The notes under the pieces: model-generated
Databases searched by the model: none
Told to the model about the DNA's origin: nothing
The model's input: the letters and a program-made list of their open reading frames with translations, nothing else
Assembly (NCBI RefSeq): GCF_003353175.1
Contig: NZ_QHKS01000004.1
Location: 62,001-126,000, forward strand
Source: Paraburkholderia lacunae
Lineage (GTDB): Bacteria; Pseudomonadota; Gammaproteobacteria; Burkholderiales; Burkholderiaceae
Length of the DNA: 64,000 nt
Direction: 5' to 3'
Made by a program: the position numbers and the translations under genes
Part shown: one piece after another, positions 16,100 through 24,186 of the stretch
How positions within the stretch are numbered: position 1 is the stretch's first letter
How the letters are laid out: each line of letters opens with the position of its first letter

Positions 16100-18322
16100 T
16101 TAGATGTCGGCCTGCACGGACAGGAAGAACGTGCGCGGCTGGCCCGGCCACACGGCGTTGTAATTCGCCGCGGCCCAGTAGCGCTTGTCGGTCAGGTTCT
16201 GCACGCCGGCGCGGAAGATCGTCGTGTGACCGCCGATGCGCGTCTGATAGCGCGCGCCTGCGTCAAAGCGTACGTAGCCCGGCAGCGACACGGTGTTCGC
16301 CGCATCGAGCGGCCGGCTGCCGACGTAATAGACGCCCGCGTCGACGTTGAGCCCGCGTAAGGCCGCGATCCGGTAGTCGAGGAACGCACTCGCCTGGAAC
16401 GTCGGGACGTTCGCCGCGCGTTTGCCGTTCGTCGCCGGGTCGCCCGTATCGTCCTGCACGGTATGCAGGTATGCCGCGCCCGCGACGATCGACAGATCGC
16501 GCGTCAGGCGACCGTTCGCGGTCAGCTCGGCGCCCGTATGGCGCTGTGTACCCGCTTGCACGTAATAGTTCGCTGCGTTCACGTACTGCAGCGTCTTCTC
16601 GATGCGGAACACTGCTGCATTAACGGCCAGGTCGCTGCCGACATCGGCCTTCATGCCCGCCTCGTACTGCTTGCTCTTCACCGGGGCGAGGTTCTGGCCC
16701 GCATTGAGCGTGTTGTAGGGTGCGACGCCACCCTGCTCGAAACCTTCGGCATAGCTGACGTAGGTCGACAGTGACGGCAGCGGCTTGAAGATCAACCCGG
16801 CCGACGGCACGTTGACGCTCGTCGCGTAGTGCGTGCCAGCACCCGACGGCGCATACGAGTCGTCGCGGTAGCGCACGTGGCGCAAACCGAGCATCACGCT
16901 CCAGTGCGAACCGATGTCGATCAGGTCGCTGATGAACACGCTCGGCTGGAAATTCTTCGTGACCGTCTTGCCGGGAAACGTTGTGGTCTGCGCCGGCGAA
17001 TAGACCGGGTTGAAGATATTGCCAACGGTGATCGGCATCACGCCGAAGCCGCCTTGTTGCGAATCGTAGTTGCGCGTCGACACGCCGGTTACGAGCTGGT
17101 GTGCGAGCGCTCCCGTGTTGAACTTGCCGGTCACGAACGTGTTCGTCGACAGCACGCGGAAGCTCTGGTTCGGCGACAGATAGATGTCGCCGCTAAGAAT
17201 GTCGCCGTTCGCCGCCACCGAATACACGTCGGGAAACGCCGCGTCGCGATTGTTGTAAGACTGGGCGATCTGCGTCGTGAAGGTCCAGTTGTCGGTCAGC
17301 TTGAAGTCGAACTGTCCGCCGACATTGAACGTGTTAGTCCGATACTGCAGCCACGGCTGCCCAAGCAGCGTGCGCGGGTCGAACTGCGGCGGCAGCGATC
17401 CGTCCGGCTGCGTGCCGATCACCGGCTGCGCGGCGAGGCGTTTGTTCTGGTAGTCGAAATTCAAGCGCAGCAGCGCGCGTGGCGAGATCGCCCAGTCGAG
17501 CGCACCGCTCACGAACGTGCGGCGCAGGTCGCCCGAATGGCTGAAGTTGCCGACCTTCTCGCCCGCCGCGTTGAAACGGTAGCCGAACTGGCCGTCACCG
17601 ATCGGGCCGCCCGTATCGACGGCGCCGTAGTAGCCGTCATAGCTGCGCACTTCGCTGGTGACGGTAGTGAAGCGGTCGAGAGTCGGGCGCTTGAGCACGT
17701 AGTTGACCGTGCCGCCCGGCGAGTTCACGCCGTACAGGAATCCCGACGGGCCCTTCAGCACATCGACGCGCTCGACGTTTTCGAGCGGCAGGTCGTAGTA
17801 CGGTGCGACCGGCATGCCGTCACGCCGCATTGTGTTGGTCCAGTCGACCGGAAAGCCGCGGATGCTGATGTTATCCATCGCGCCACCGACCGCGGTGTTC
17901 TGCACCGACGGGTCGTTCTTCAGCACGTCCATCAGTGTGCGGGCGCGCTGCGCTTCGATCAGTTCGCTCGAGTAAGACGTCACCGACATCGGCAGGTCCT
18001 TCGGGTCCTTTGCGCCGAGCGCGCCGACGTTGACGTCGGGTACCGCGTACAGCGACGGGCGGCTGCCCTGCACGGAAATCGTATCGAGCGCCACTCCACC
18101 GGCGGCCGCCGCATCCGTCGACTCGACCGCGTTCGCCGCACTTGCACCGCTGTTGCCCGTTGAAGCAGCCGCATTTGCGCCGGCGCTCTCCTGCGCATGG
18201 ACGTGCCACGACGCGAATGCCAGCGCACACGCCAAAATCATCCTGTCCTGATGGCGCACCGGCCTATTCCGCACGACACTCGCTCGTCCCCGAAACCTGT
18301 TCGCACTACTGAGCAGCTTCAT
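16100..18322 (-). CDS. TonB-dependent ferric-chelate outer-membrane receptor
   Basis: 740-aa receptor, first gene of the operon. The signal peptide is long (cleavage near HVHAQES, residue 44); ATG at residue 27 also has AGGA upstream and would give a shorter one. A TonB-box-like LDTISVQG is followed by the plug domain (PMSVTSYSSELIEAQRARTL, NISIRGFPVD, VERVDVLKGPSGFLYG, SPGGTVNYVLKRP) and a 22-strand barrel ending QNLTDKRYW...SVQADI. These features fit FhuE/FoxA/FpvA-like siderophore receptors. It sits 144 nt before the hydroxylase, the only sizeable gap in the operon. Upstream lie Fur-like boxes. Confidence 0.93.
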   Translation of the reverse strand: MKLLSSANRFRGRASVVRNRPVRHQDRMILACALAFASWHVHAQESAGANAAASTGNSGASAANAVESTDAAAAGGVALDTISVQGSRPSLYAVPDVNVGALGAKDPKDLPMSVTSYSSELIEAQRARTLMDVLKNDPSVQNTAVGGAMDNISIRGFPVDWTNTMRRDGMPVAPYYDLPLENVERVDVLKGPSGFLYGVNSPGGTVNYVLKRPTLDRFTTVTSEVRSYDGYYGAVDTGGPIGDGQFGYRFNAAGEKVGNFSHSGDLRRTFVSGALDWAISPRALLRLNFDYQNKRLAAQPVIGTQPDGSLPPQFDPRTLLGQPWLQYRTNTFNVGGQFDFKLTDNWTFTTQIAQSYNNRDAAFPDVYSVAANGDILSGDIYLSPNQSFRVLSTNTFVTGKFNTGALAHQLVTGVSTRNYDSQQGGFGVMPITVGNIFNPVYSPAQTTTFPGKTVTKNFQPSVFISDLIDIGSHWSVMLGLRHVRYRDDSYAPSGAGTHYATSVNVPSAGLIFKPLPSLSTYVSYAEGFEQGGVAPYNTLNAGQNLAPVKSKQYEAGMKADVGSDLAVNAAVFRIEKTLQYVNAANYYVQAGTQRHTGAELTANGRLTRDLSIVAGAAYLHTVQDDTGDPATNGKRAANVPTFQASAFLDYRIAALRGLNVDAGVYYVGSRPLDAANTVSLPGYVRFDAGARYQTRIGGHTTIFRAGVQNLTDKRYWAAANYNAVWPGQPRTFFLSVQADI

Positions 18323-18665
18323 TGTTCTACTTCCGTTTTGATTTTTTGTAAAAATCGTCACTGCCCGCCGGGCGATGACCTCTGCGTAATACGACGCGTC
18401 GTGTGCCCTATGCATCCGGGCGGCATCGGCGCAACGGTGCGGCACGTAAAAGCGCGCGCCTACCGCACCACCCGGCGCTTGAATGTCAGGCATCGGCAGC
18501 GAATCCGGGCTATCTCAATTTTCTAAATGAGAATTATTGCTATTTGAGAATCATTGTCAATAATTAATTTGTAATTTCCCGCCAGTAAGGCAATCGAGCT
18601 GCGAAGAGGCGTCCGGGCGCATCCGTCAAGCCGGGATCGGAAAATACGCGGGGATCGAATCCCGC
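18323..18665. other. leader and promoter region of the metallophore operon
   Basis: 343 nt between the receptor start and the diguanylate cyclase stop, both on the minus strand. It holds the Fur-like boxes and an AT-rich promoter-like stretch at 18515-18575. The receptor frame stays open to an ATG at 18493 but the extra 57 residues look non-coding and would place the start almost at the promoter, so the GGAAG-preceded ATG at 18322 is preferred. Confidence 0.6.
18528..18559. promoter_or_regulatory. two tandem Fur-box-like 7-1-7 repeats
   Basis: tgagaatcattgtca at 18545-18559 matches the 7-1-7 Fur consensus TGATAATNATTATCA at 13 of 15 positions counting the free centre; tgagaattattgcta at 18528-18542 is a weaker copy offset by 17 bp. 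The surrounding AT-rich block stands out from GC-rich flanks. It lies 206 nt upstream of the receptor start, so the message would have a long leader. Iron repression of the whole operon is the likely meaning. Confidence 0.75.
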
Positions 18666-19796
18666 TCAGTTCGCGCGCACCGCGAACGCATAGCCATTCT
18701 TGCCGTTGCGCTTGACCTGATACATCGTTTCGTCGGCTGCGGCGACGAGGCGGCGATAGTCCTCGATGGGATCGGGAAAAATGGCGATGCCGATGCTGGC
18801 ACGAACCAGCCCGGTTCCCATCAGTTCGTCAGTCTGGCTCACACAACCGATAAGACGCTGGGCAATTTCGCCCAGTTCTGCGTCCGTCGAGAAACTCCCA
18901 ATCAGCACCGCGAACTCGTCGCCGCCGATTCGGGCAACCACGTCACCTTGACGAACCGAATCGCGAAAACGTCTGGAAACCGCGATCAGGAATTCATCGC
19001 CGAGTCGATGGCCGAGGGAATCGTTGACTCGCTTGAAGCCGTCCAGGTCGATATAAAGGACCGCGATTCTATGGAGCACCGAGTCGGCGGACGGGCTTGC
19101 CGCGGCCTCCTCGAGCATGGCAAAGAATTTCCGTCTGTTCGGCAGCCCGGTCATCGCGTCGTGCAACGCCGCGTGTTCGAACTTATGCGACCGGCCTGCG
19201 AGTTGACGAGTGCGCTTTGCGTACATTGCCAGCGCAGTGAATAGCATGCCGAACAGCAGCGCCCCCAAAGCGATCAATGTGTTGGCGACGTGGGAAATCC
19301 GCACACGCACGTCGGCGCTGACGATGTCTCGCTGTGCATGCCAATATGCCGATACCGAGCCGAGCAATGCGTCCGTACTGCCGGGATCCGAGTCAGGAGA
19401 CAGCGCGGACGGCGGAACTTGCGGCGCCCCGGACGGACTTGCATTGACCACCGCCGCGAGTGACGCGAGGCGTCCTGCGAGTTCCTGGCGCGCATGCCGG
19501 TAGCCATCCGATCGGGCGTCGCTACCTTCGGGCAGCCGTTGCCAGACGCCGACCATGTTGCGGGCACTTTCCGCACGTTCGACCGCTTCGAGGACGAGCG
19601 CGATATATTCCTGGCGCAACTGGTCCGAAAAAATCGTCCTGATTTGCAGGGCAAGATACAGGACGCTAATCAACAGACAAAGCAACGCGGCGCCGGCAAG
19701 CGGAGCCGGGCCCAGCCTGAAGCGCGAAGCGAGGGCGCGCCGCGAACGAAACCGCTCAAGGATGGGAATAGGTGTCTTGCTTGTTTCCCGTGCCAT
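18666..19796 (-). CDS. membrane-bound diguanylate cyclase (GGDEF)
   Basis: 376 aa. Two transmembrane helices (about 32-52 and 172-192) bracket a roughly 120-residue periplasmic sensing loop with no named domain. The C-terminal GGDEF domain is complete: DAMTGLPNRRKF opens it, YIDLDGFKRVNDSLGH binds metal and GTP, and the catalytic motif GGDEF is at 291-295. RQGD at 282-285 sits five residues before it, the RxxD inhibitory site for product feedback. It should make cyclic di-GMP in response to an unknown periplasmic signal. Its start overlaps the upstream repeat protein by 41 nt, suggesting a two-gene operon. Confidence 0.92.
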   Translation of the reverse strand: MARETSKTPIPILERFRSRRALASRFRLGPAPLAGAALLCLLISVLYLALQIRTIFSDQLRQEYIALVLEAVERAESARNMVGVWQRLPEGSDARSDGYRHARQELAGRLASLAAVVNASPSGAPQVPPSALSPDSDPGSTDALLGSVSAYWHAQRDIVSADVRVRISHVANTLIALGALLFGMLFTALAMYAKRTRQLAGRSHKFEHAALHDAMTGLPNRRKFFAMLEEAAASPSADSVLHRIAVLYIDLDGFKRVNDSLGHRLGDEFLIAVSRRFRDSVRQGDVVARIGGDEFAVLIGSFSTDAELGEIAQRLIGCVSQTDELMGTGLVRASIGIAIFPDPIEDYRRLVAAADETMYQVKRNGKNGYAFAVRAN

Positions 19797-20664
19797 GCTG
19801 CCGGTAAGTCACGCGACGAAAAAACAGACCCAGACGGGCAAAGAGGCTCTTCTTGGCTTTCCGGTTCACCACTTGAGTACGGCGGTCCTGTGGCGCGGCT
19901 CGGGCTTCCCGGCCAGGGCGCGTATCGGCCAGCTGCGGCGCAGCAGGATCTGGCGAAGCGGCTGTGCGGCGAGCGGGTCGGACGGACGACGAAGATGCGG
20001 CGGGGTCCACGGCGGCAACGGCAGTTTCCCGGGAAGGCAGCGACGAGGATCGTGTTACCTGGCCGGCAAAGTACGCATTTTCAGTGGGAGGTTCGTCTTC
20101 TGTTGCCGAAGCTGACGATTCTGTCGATTCTGACGGTGTTGCCGGTTTCGCTGATGCCGCCGGTTCTGTCGATACCGCCGGTTTTACCAATGCCGCCGTT
20201 ATCTCCGATGCAGCCGGTTTCGTCGATGCTGTCGCTTTCGCTGATGCCGCCGGTTCTGTCGATACCGCCGGTTTTACCAATGCCGCCGTTATCTCCGATG
20301 CAGCCGGTTTCGTCGATGCTGTCGCTTTCGCTGATGCCGCCGGTTCGGTCGATGCCGCCGGTTTTACCGATGCCGCCGATATCGCCGGTGCTGCCGCTTT
20401 CGCCGCTGCCGTCGAAGCGATAATGCCCAGCGCCTCGCGCGCGCCCGTCATTGCCTCGGCGTAGGTCCTCTGATCGTGGTTGAACCAGACGCCGTAAGCA
20501 ACCGTACCGACTACGCCGATAGCCAGCGCACCTGCTGCCGCGACACAAAGCGCAAGACGTCCGAATCGCCCAGGCGGTGCGGCGGGCATCGACTCGAAGT
20601 CAGGATTGAAACCGGTATCCCGGCCGTTTACAGCTGATTCAGGCAAGTCGGTACTGTTGGACAT
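19756..20664 (-). CDS. single-pass membrane protein with Ala/Ser/Pro/Lys repeats
   Basis: 302 aa, no recognised family. The first 35 residues are cytoplasmic, one transmembrane helix spans about 36-58 (LALCVAAAGALAIGVVGTVAYGV), and a short segment FNHDQRTYAEAMTGAREALGI follows. Residues about 90-190 are low-complexity repeats of the TEPAASAKATASTKPAASE type, including two identical 30-residue units. The tail is basic. The design, an anchor plus a long flexible Pro/Ala/Lys periplasmic stalk, resembles cell-wall-spanning proteins, but function is unknown. This frame is chosen over the other open frames because it has a start with GGAG, a membrane anchor, and overlaps the GGDEF gene. Confidence 0.6.
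   Translation of the reverse strand: MSNSTDLPESAVNGRDTGFNPDFESMPAAPPGRFGRLALCVAAAGALAIGVVGTVAYGVWFNHDQRTYAEAMTGAREALGIIASTAAAKAAAPAISAASVKPAASTEPAASAKATASTKPAASEITAALVKPAVSTEPAASAKATASTKPAASEITAALVKPAVSTEPAASAKPATPSESTESSASATEDEPPTENAYFAGQVTRSSSLPSRETAVAAVDPAASSSSVRPARRTAASPDPAAPQLADTRPGREARAAPQDRRTQVVNRKAKKSLFARLGLFFRRVTYRQHGTGNKQDTYSHP
20151..20340. repeat. 90-bp direct repeat inside the membrane-stalk gene
   Basis: 20151-20240 and 20241-20330 are identical 90-bp units; a third copy begins at 20331 and diverges after about 10-30 bp. The length is a multiple of three, so copy-number change would keep the frame and add or remove 30 residues. Several other frames on both strands are also open through the repeat. 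Confidence 0.9.
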
Positions 20665-21044
20665 AGCAACACTCTCCGGACTCGTAAGTCCGCCGTTTCA
20701 GCAGACTTGTATTCGCACGGCTTGCAATTGGCCAATGCAAAGCCGCTTGAAGAATGTACCCCCCTCGCCGGGCGGCGACAATATCCGCGGCCGCGCTGGA
20801 AGTCAGCTCGCGAATTGAATTTTCATGGATCGGGAAAGTAAAAATTCCACACGGCGTGTAGCGATGAGCGGGGCGGTGAAGCTGGACCGCCCGCCCTTCC
20901 CCGCTGACGCGAAAGTGCCGCGCCACGGCAATCCCACACGCAACAAATGGGCCCACTGCGAGTGGGCCGCTGGGAACGCGCAATCGGTTACATGTGTTAC
21001 CAGGCGCAACGCGCCCGCCGGGGCTCTCGAGGCCCCCGAGCCCC
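20665..21044. other. intergenic region with no recognised feature
   Basis: 380 nt upstream of the membrane-stalk gene and downstream of the cupredoxin gene. Presumably holds the promoter for the stalk/GGDEF pair. Short open frames here lack ribosome-binding sites and family features. Confidence 0.5.
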
Positions 21045-21389
21045 CTATTGCACGGTAATCGTCTCCCTCATATTCGGATGTATGCCGCAGAAAACCTTAT
21101 AGACCCCCGGCTTATCGAACTCGAACTGAAAGGTATCGTTCTGATCGAGTGCCGAGGAACGAAAAATACCGGCGTCGTTGACAACCGTATGCGGCTCGCC
21201 ATCGAGATTCTTCCAGGTCACCGTCGAACCGGCTTTGATCGTGAGCGCCATCGGCGAGAACATGAAGTTCTTGATCACTACCGCATTGGGATCCTGGGCG
21301 CGCGCGACAGAAAAAACGGCCGATGCCGCCATGATCCCTCCAATCCCGAGGAGCGAAAAAAAGACACGGCGAATATGAGTCGTTTGCAT
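21045..21389 (-). CDS. exported cupredoxin (amicyanin/plastocyanin-like)
   Basis: 114 aa with a signal peptide (cleavage after VARAQ, residue 32). A single type I copper domain follows. Ligands: H67 in GEPHTV, then C101, H104 and M107 in FCGIHPNM, a short ligand loop typical of amicyanin-like proteins. It should carry electrons in the periplasm. It lies 34 nt downstream of the Tat phosphoesterase on the same strand, and such cupredoxin/phosphoesterase pairs suggest a joint exported function. The electron partner is unknown. Confidence 0.9.
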   Translation of the reverse strand: MQTTHIRRVFFSLLGIGGIMAASAVFSVARAQDPNAVVIKNFMFSPMALTIKAGSTVTWKNLDGEPHTVVNDAGIFRSSALDQNDTFQFEFDKPGVYKVFCGIHPNMRETITVQ

Positions 21390-21423
21390 AACTTATCTCC
21401 TGCTGGTGAACAGTGTCCGGAAG

Positions 21424-22368
21424 TCAAACGAGCGTCGTATCGGCAAGCGTCGCCTTGAGTGGATGGCGCACGATCTTGATGCTGGTCACCCCGAGCATCC
21501 TGGGAAGCTGATCGCTTGCCACCGTCAGCGGTCCCGGGCCTGGCCCGTTGCCGGCCGTCGGCTGCGGATAGGCCGTAGAGCGCGCGGTATGGAAGGTGAT
21601 ATTGCCCTCGACCTTTGTGACGATCTGGTGAATATGGCCGTTCAGGACCGTCACCGAACCGAAGCGCTTCAGATAGCTCATTGCCTGGCCCGCATCGCCG
21701 GTGCCCCAGCCCCACGGCTCGTAGATCGTCCACATCGGCATGTGCGCGAAGACGACGATCGGCGTGCTGGATGAGCGATTCTTCAGGTCGTTTTCGAGCC
21801 ATGCAAGTTGTTCATCGCCCAGGCCTCCCAAACCGTTCGGCTTGAAATGCATGACATTGACGAGACCGACGAAGTGCACGCCGTTGTGGTCGAAGCTGTA
21901 ATAGCCCTTATTGTCCGAGGCTTGACCGAACCGGCTGAAGTATTCGGTTCCCGGTCCATCCGTCACATCGTGTTCGCCCGGCACGGTGTGCAACTCCGTG
22001 ATATTCAGCCCCGACAGCAATTGCGCCGCGAGATCGAACTCGGCCGGCTTGGAAAGATGCGTGATGTCGCCCGTATGGATGGTCAGCGCCGGTTTGACCG
22101 GCATGGCATTGACAAAGTCGATCGTCTGCTTGAGGGTGCCCGCGACATCCGGATTGGCTTCCTTGTTGAAACCGATATGCGTGTCGCTGATCTGCAGGAA
22201 AAGGGGAACCCCTCCGGTCTTCGAGGATTCCTTCGCGCCGACGGCAAGGGCCAACTCCACCGGCGTGAGAACACCTCCCGCCAGCATGAACACAGTGCCC
22301 ACGCCGCCGAACGCGAGACATTTCAGCGCGCCGCGACGCGACGGATCGAATGAATGATCTGACGACAT
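21424..22368 (-). CDS. Tat-exported calcineurin-like metallophosphoesterase
   Basis: 314 aa. The N-terminus has a twin-arginine motif SRRGALKCLAFGG and a hydrophobic stretch, indicating folded export. The dinuclear metal site is formed by QISDTHIG, HTGDITH, VPGEHD (in place of GNHD), FAHMP and NGHIHQ. The family includes phosphodiesterases and purple-acid-type phosphatases; the substrate is unknown. It heads a likely two-gene operon with the cupredoxin. Iron or manganese in the active site and Tat export fit cofactor loading in the cytoplasm. Confidence 0.88.
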   Translation of the reverse strand: MSSDHSFDPSRRGALKCLAFGGVGTVFMLAGGVLTPVELALAVGAKESSKTGGVPLFLQISDTHIGFNKEANPDVAGTLKQTIDFVNAMPVKPALTIHTGDITHLSKPAEFDLAAQLLSGLNITELHTVPGEHDVTDGPGTEYFSRFGQASDNKGYYSFDHNGVHFVGLVNVMHFKPNGLGGLGDEQLAWLENDLKNRSSSTPIVVFAHMPMWTIYEPWGWGTGDAGQAMSYLKRFGSVTVLNGHIHQIVTKVEGNITFHTARSTAYPQPTAGNGPGPGPLTVASDQLPRMLGVTSIKIVRHPLKATLADTTLV

Positions 22369-22607
22369 ATTGACCTCACAATAAAGATTCGGAGGCAGAC
22401 CGCGGGATTATCCGGCGGGCCTCTCGACTCGGTTCATGAAGCGTGACTGCCGCGCCATCCGTTTTATTCCCGCCCAAACCGATCCGCCGCACTTTTTTCA
22501 GTCCCGCCGCCCGGCTGGCCGCCACGCCCGCAATCGGCGTGAATGTGGGAATAGCCACGCCGAGCCGCCAGTCATGCAGATCGAAGAACACGAAAGGAGT
22601 AGTCGAC

Positions 22608-22835
22608 ATGGACATCATCGACATGGCCCGCGCCTCGGGCATCACCGTCATCCTCGACGGCAGGATCGGCCGCGAGGAGTACCAGAGCGTATGCGGATCG
22701 CTTTCCGCGCTGCAGCGATTCGCCGATGCGGTACGTCATTGCGAAGCGCCGTCCGATATTCGTCGCCGAGGGCAAGCGGCGATGAACAGTCGGACCCGCG
22801 CTGTTCATTCAAGCCCTGGGAATATTCAGGAATGA
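22608..22835 (+). CDS. small protein, conserved-type MDIIDMARASG family
   Basis: 75 aa starting at ATG 22608 with AGGAG at 22594-22598. The first 45 residues (MDIIDMARASGITVILDGRI, then REEYQSV) resemble a small Burkholderiales hypothetical protein I recall only by pattern; the C-terminal 30 residues are Arg/Ser-rich and may be unstructured. No signal peptide or membrane helix. It precedes the DUF4148 gene by 47 nt on the same strand. Function unknown. Confidence 0.55.
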   Translation: MDIIDMARASGITVILDGRIGREEYQSVCGSLSALQRFADAVRHCEAPSDIRRRGQAAMNSRTRAVHSSPGNIQE

Positions 22836-22882
22836 AGCGGCGTCGACTCGTCGCACACCGTGCACACTCATAGGAGTCTGAA

Positions 22883-23149
22883 ATGAAAAAGCTCGCCATA
22901 GCCGCCATTTCGCTGGCCGTTTTCACATCGTCGGCTGCATTTGCTCAAGCCAAGACGCGCGCTGAGGTCTATCAGGAACTGATCGAAGCGCAGCAAAACG
23001 GCCTGAACTACGTTACCGACACCTCGTACCCGGACGTCAATCCGATTTTCGCCGCACAAGTGGAGCGCATGAAGCAGGCGCATCTCGCCCAACAGAATGC
23101 GGCCCGCGACGCGGCCGCAAGCGGGGCATCGGCCAAAGCCGCCAATTGA
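22883..23149 (+). CDS. DUF4148 exported small protein
   Basis: 88 aa. The signal peptide MKKLAIAAISLAVFTSSAAFA is cleaved after AQ; the mature protein has the DUF4148 pattern KTRAEVYQELIEAQQNGL and a Gln/Ala-rich C-terminus. DUF4148 proteins are abundant in Burkholderia and relatives; function unknown, periplasmic. The start has TAGGAG at 8 nt. It could be co-transcribed with the upstream 75-aa gene. Confidence 0.9.
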   Translation: MKKLAIAAISLAVFTSSAAFAQAKTRAEVYQELIEAQQNGLNYVTDTSYPDVNPIFAAQVERMKQAHLAQQNAARDAAASGASAKAAN

Positions 23150-23266
23150 ATGTTCCGCGCCGCTGGAGGGCGTGCCGAATGCTACGCCAGGATTGCCGTG
23201 CGAGCGCAAAGGACCGCACGCCGTTCCTGGCCGTTCGGCCGCAGCGTTATCGGTCGCGGTTTCAGG

Positions 23267-23398
23267 CGGGCTTCATACCGGCTTCACACGGCCTTCATAC
23301 GGGCTTCATATCGGCTTCACACGGCCTTCATACGGGCTTCATATCGGCTTCATATCGGCTTCATATCGGCTTCATATCGGCTTCATACGGGCTTCAAC
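23267..23398. repeat. 12 tandem copies of an 11-bp unit
   Basis: Consecutive 11-mers of the form (c/t)(g/c)g(g/c)cttcata with few substitutions fill 23267-23398; the four copies at 23344-23387 are identical (tcggcttcata). It lies between the DUF4148 stop and the membrane sensor start, ending 38 nt before the latter. Because 11 is close to one helical turn, all units face the same side of DNA. Frames through it are open only because of the repeat. Confidence 0.92.
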
Positions 23399-23436
23399 CA
23401 GACCCGTTCGCATAGACAACATCACCGGAGGTTGAA

Positions 23437-24186
23437 GTGCGACCCGTTTTGCACCGCTTGCAGCTAGGATCGGGCGTGGTGCTGCTAATCTATCTGTTTC
23501 TCCACCTGGTCAATCATGCACTCGGGATCTGGTCGCTCGATCTTGCGGGACACGGCCTTGCGTTGGCTCTGCGAGTCTGGCGCAGCGTGCCCGGAACGAT
23601 CCTGCTGTACGGTGCGGCCCTCCTGCATTTTGCGCTGGCCTTGCGCACGATCTACGGTCGCAATCACTGGGCGCTGCCGCTCACCGAATGGATACGCCTT
23701 TGGGCAGGACTCAGCCTGCCTCTTCTGCTGATCCGCCATGCGGTGGCAACGCGCCTCGCGGGCTCGCTTTACGGCTTCGAACCGAACTACGAGCGGATCG
23801 TGATATCGCTGATCACGAGCGGCACGCAAGGCCTGCAACTTGCGTTGCTCGCGCCGGGCTGGCTGCACGGCTGCCTCGGCTTGTGGCTCCGGTTGCGCCA
23901 CTATGCGATCGTGCGCGACGCGAAGCCCGCGCTGCTTACCCTGCTCGCATTCCTGCCGCTGCTATCCGCGGCGGGCTTTGTCCGGATGAAGCGTGCCGTC
24001 GTGGCAATGCACGCGATCCTTCCCGCGCCCGACCCGAAACTGGTCGCCCATCAACTCGCACTCGATGCGTGGCGTCACAATCTCGTCACCGTGTACCTTG
24101 CGCTGGTCGTCAGCGCTTTTTTGGCGGGTCAATTGCGGAGCTGGCTGGAGCGTCGAAGGTCGCGCAAAGCGGCGCTCAATGTCTGA
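23437..24186 (+). CDS. orphan membrane sensor domain of adenylate-cyclase type (cytochrome-b-like)
   Basis: 249 aa, GTG start at 23437 with CGGAGG at 23426-23431. Five hydrophobic helices with conserved-looking histidines (FLHLVNHALG, LHFALALRTIYGRNHW, IRHAVATRLAG, GWLHGCLGLWLRLR) match the SdhC/cytochrome-b-like N-terminal module of rhizobial class III adenylate cyclases. In those proteins a cyclase domain follows; here the frame ends after RSWLERRRSRKAALNV and no cyclase motif follows in any frame. It may be a stand-alone heme or quinone-sensing protein or a truncated cyclase. Confidence 0.7.
   Translation: MRPVLHRLQLGSGVVLLIYLFLHLVNHALGIWSLDLAGHGLALALRVWRSVPGTILLYGAALLHFALALRTIYGRNHWALPLTEWIRLWAGLSLPLLLIRHAVATRLAGSLYGFEPNYERIVISLITSGTQGLQLALLAPGWLHGCLGLWLRLRHYAIVRDAKPALLTLLAFLPLLSAAGFVRMKRAVVAMHAILPAPDPKLVAHQLALDAWRHNLVTVYLALVVSAFLAGQLRSWLERRRSRKAALNV

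Noticed and set aside
16829..18163. 444-codon plus-strand frame opposite the TonB receptor
   Set aside because: Arg/Val/Ala-rich shadow of the receptor gene; the receptor has a full plug and barrel.
5563..18322. Complete staphyloferrin B cluster
   Set aside because: No IucA/IucC-type synthetase (SbnC, SbnE, SbnF) is present, and a hydroxylase and MATE pump are added.
18323..18493. N-terminal extension of the TonB receptor to ATG 18493
   Set aside because: No signal-peptide-like sequence there and the start would fall almost on the Fur boxes; ATG 18322 has GGAAG.
19494..20464. Long plus-strand open frames through the 90-bp repeats
   Set aside because: They exist because the repeat avoids stops in several frames; they lack ribosome-binding sites and domain features, while the minus frame has an anchor and overlaps the GGDEF gene.
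23267..23398. CRISPR array
   Set aside because: Units are contiguous 11-mers without unique spacers, and no cas genes are nearby.
23097..23467. Three overlapping plus-strand open frames across the 11-bp repeats
   Set aside because: An 11-bp repeat reads through all frames in turn; the peptides are simple repeats with no start signal.
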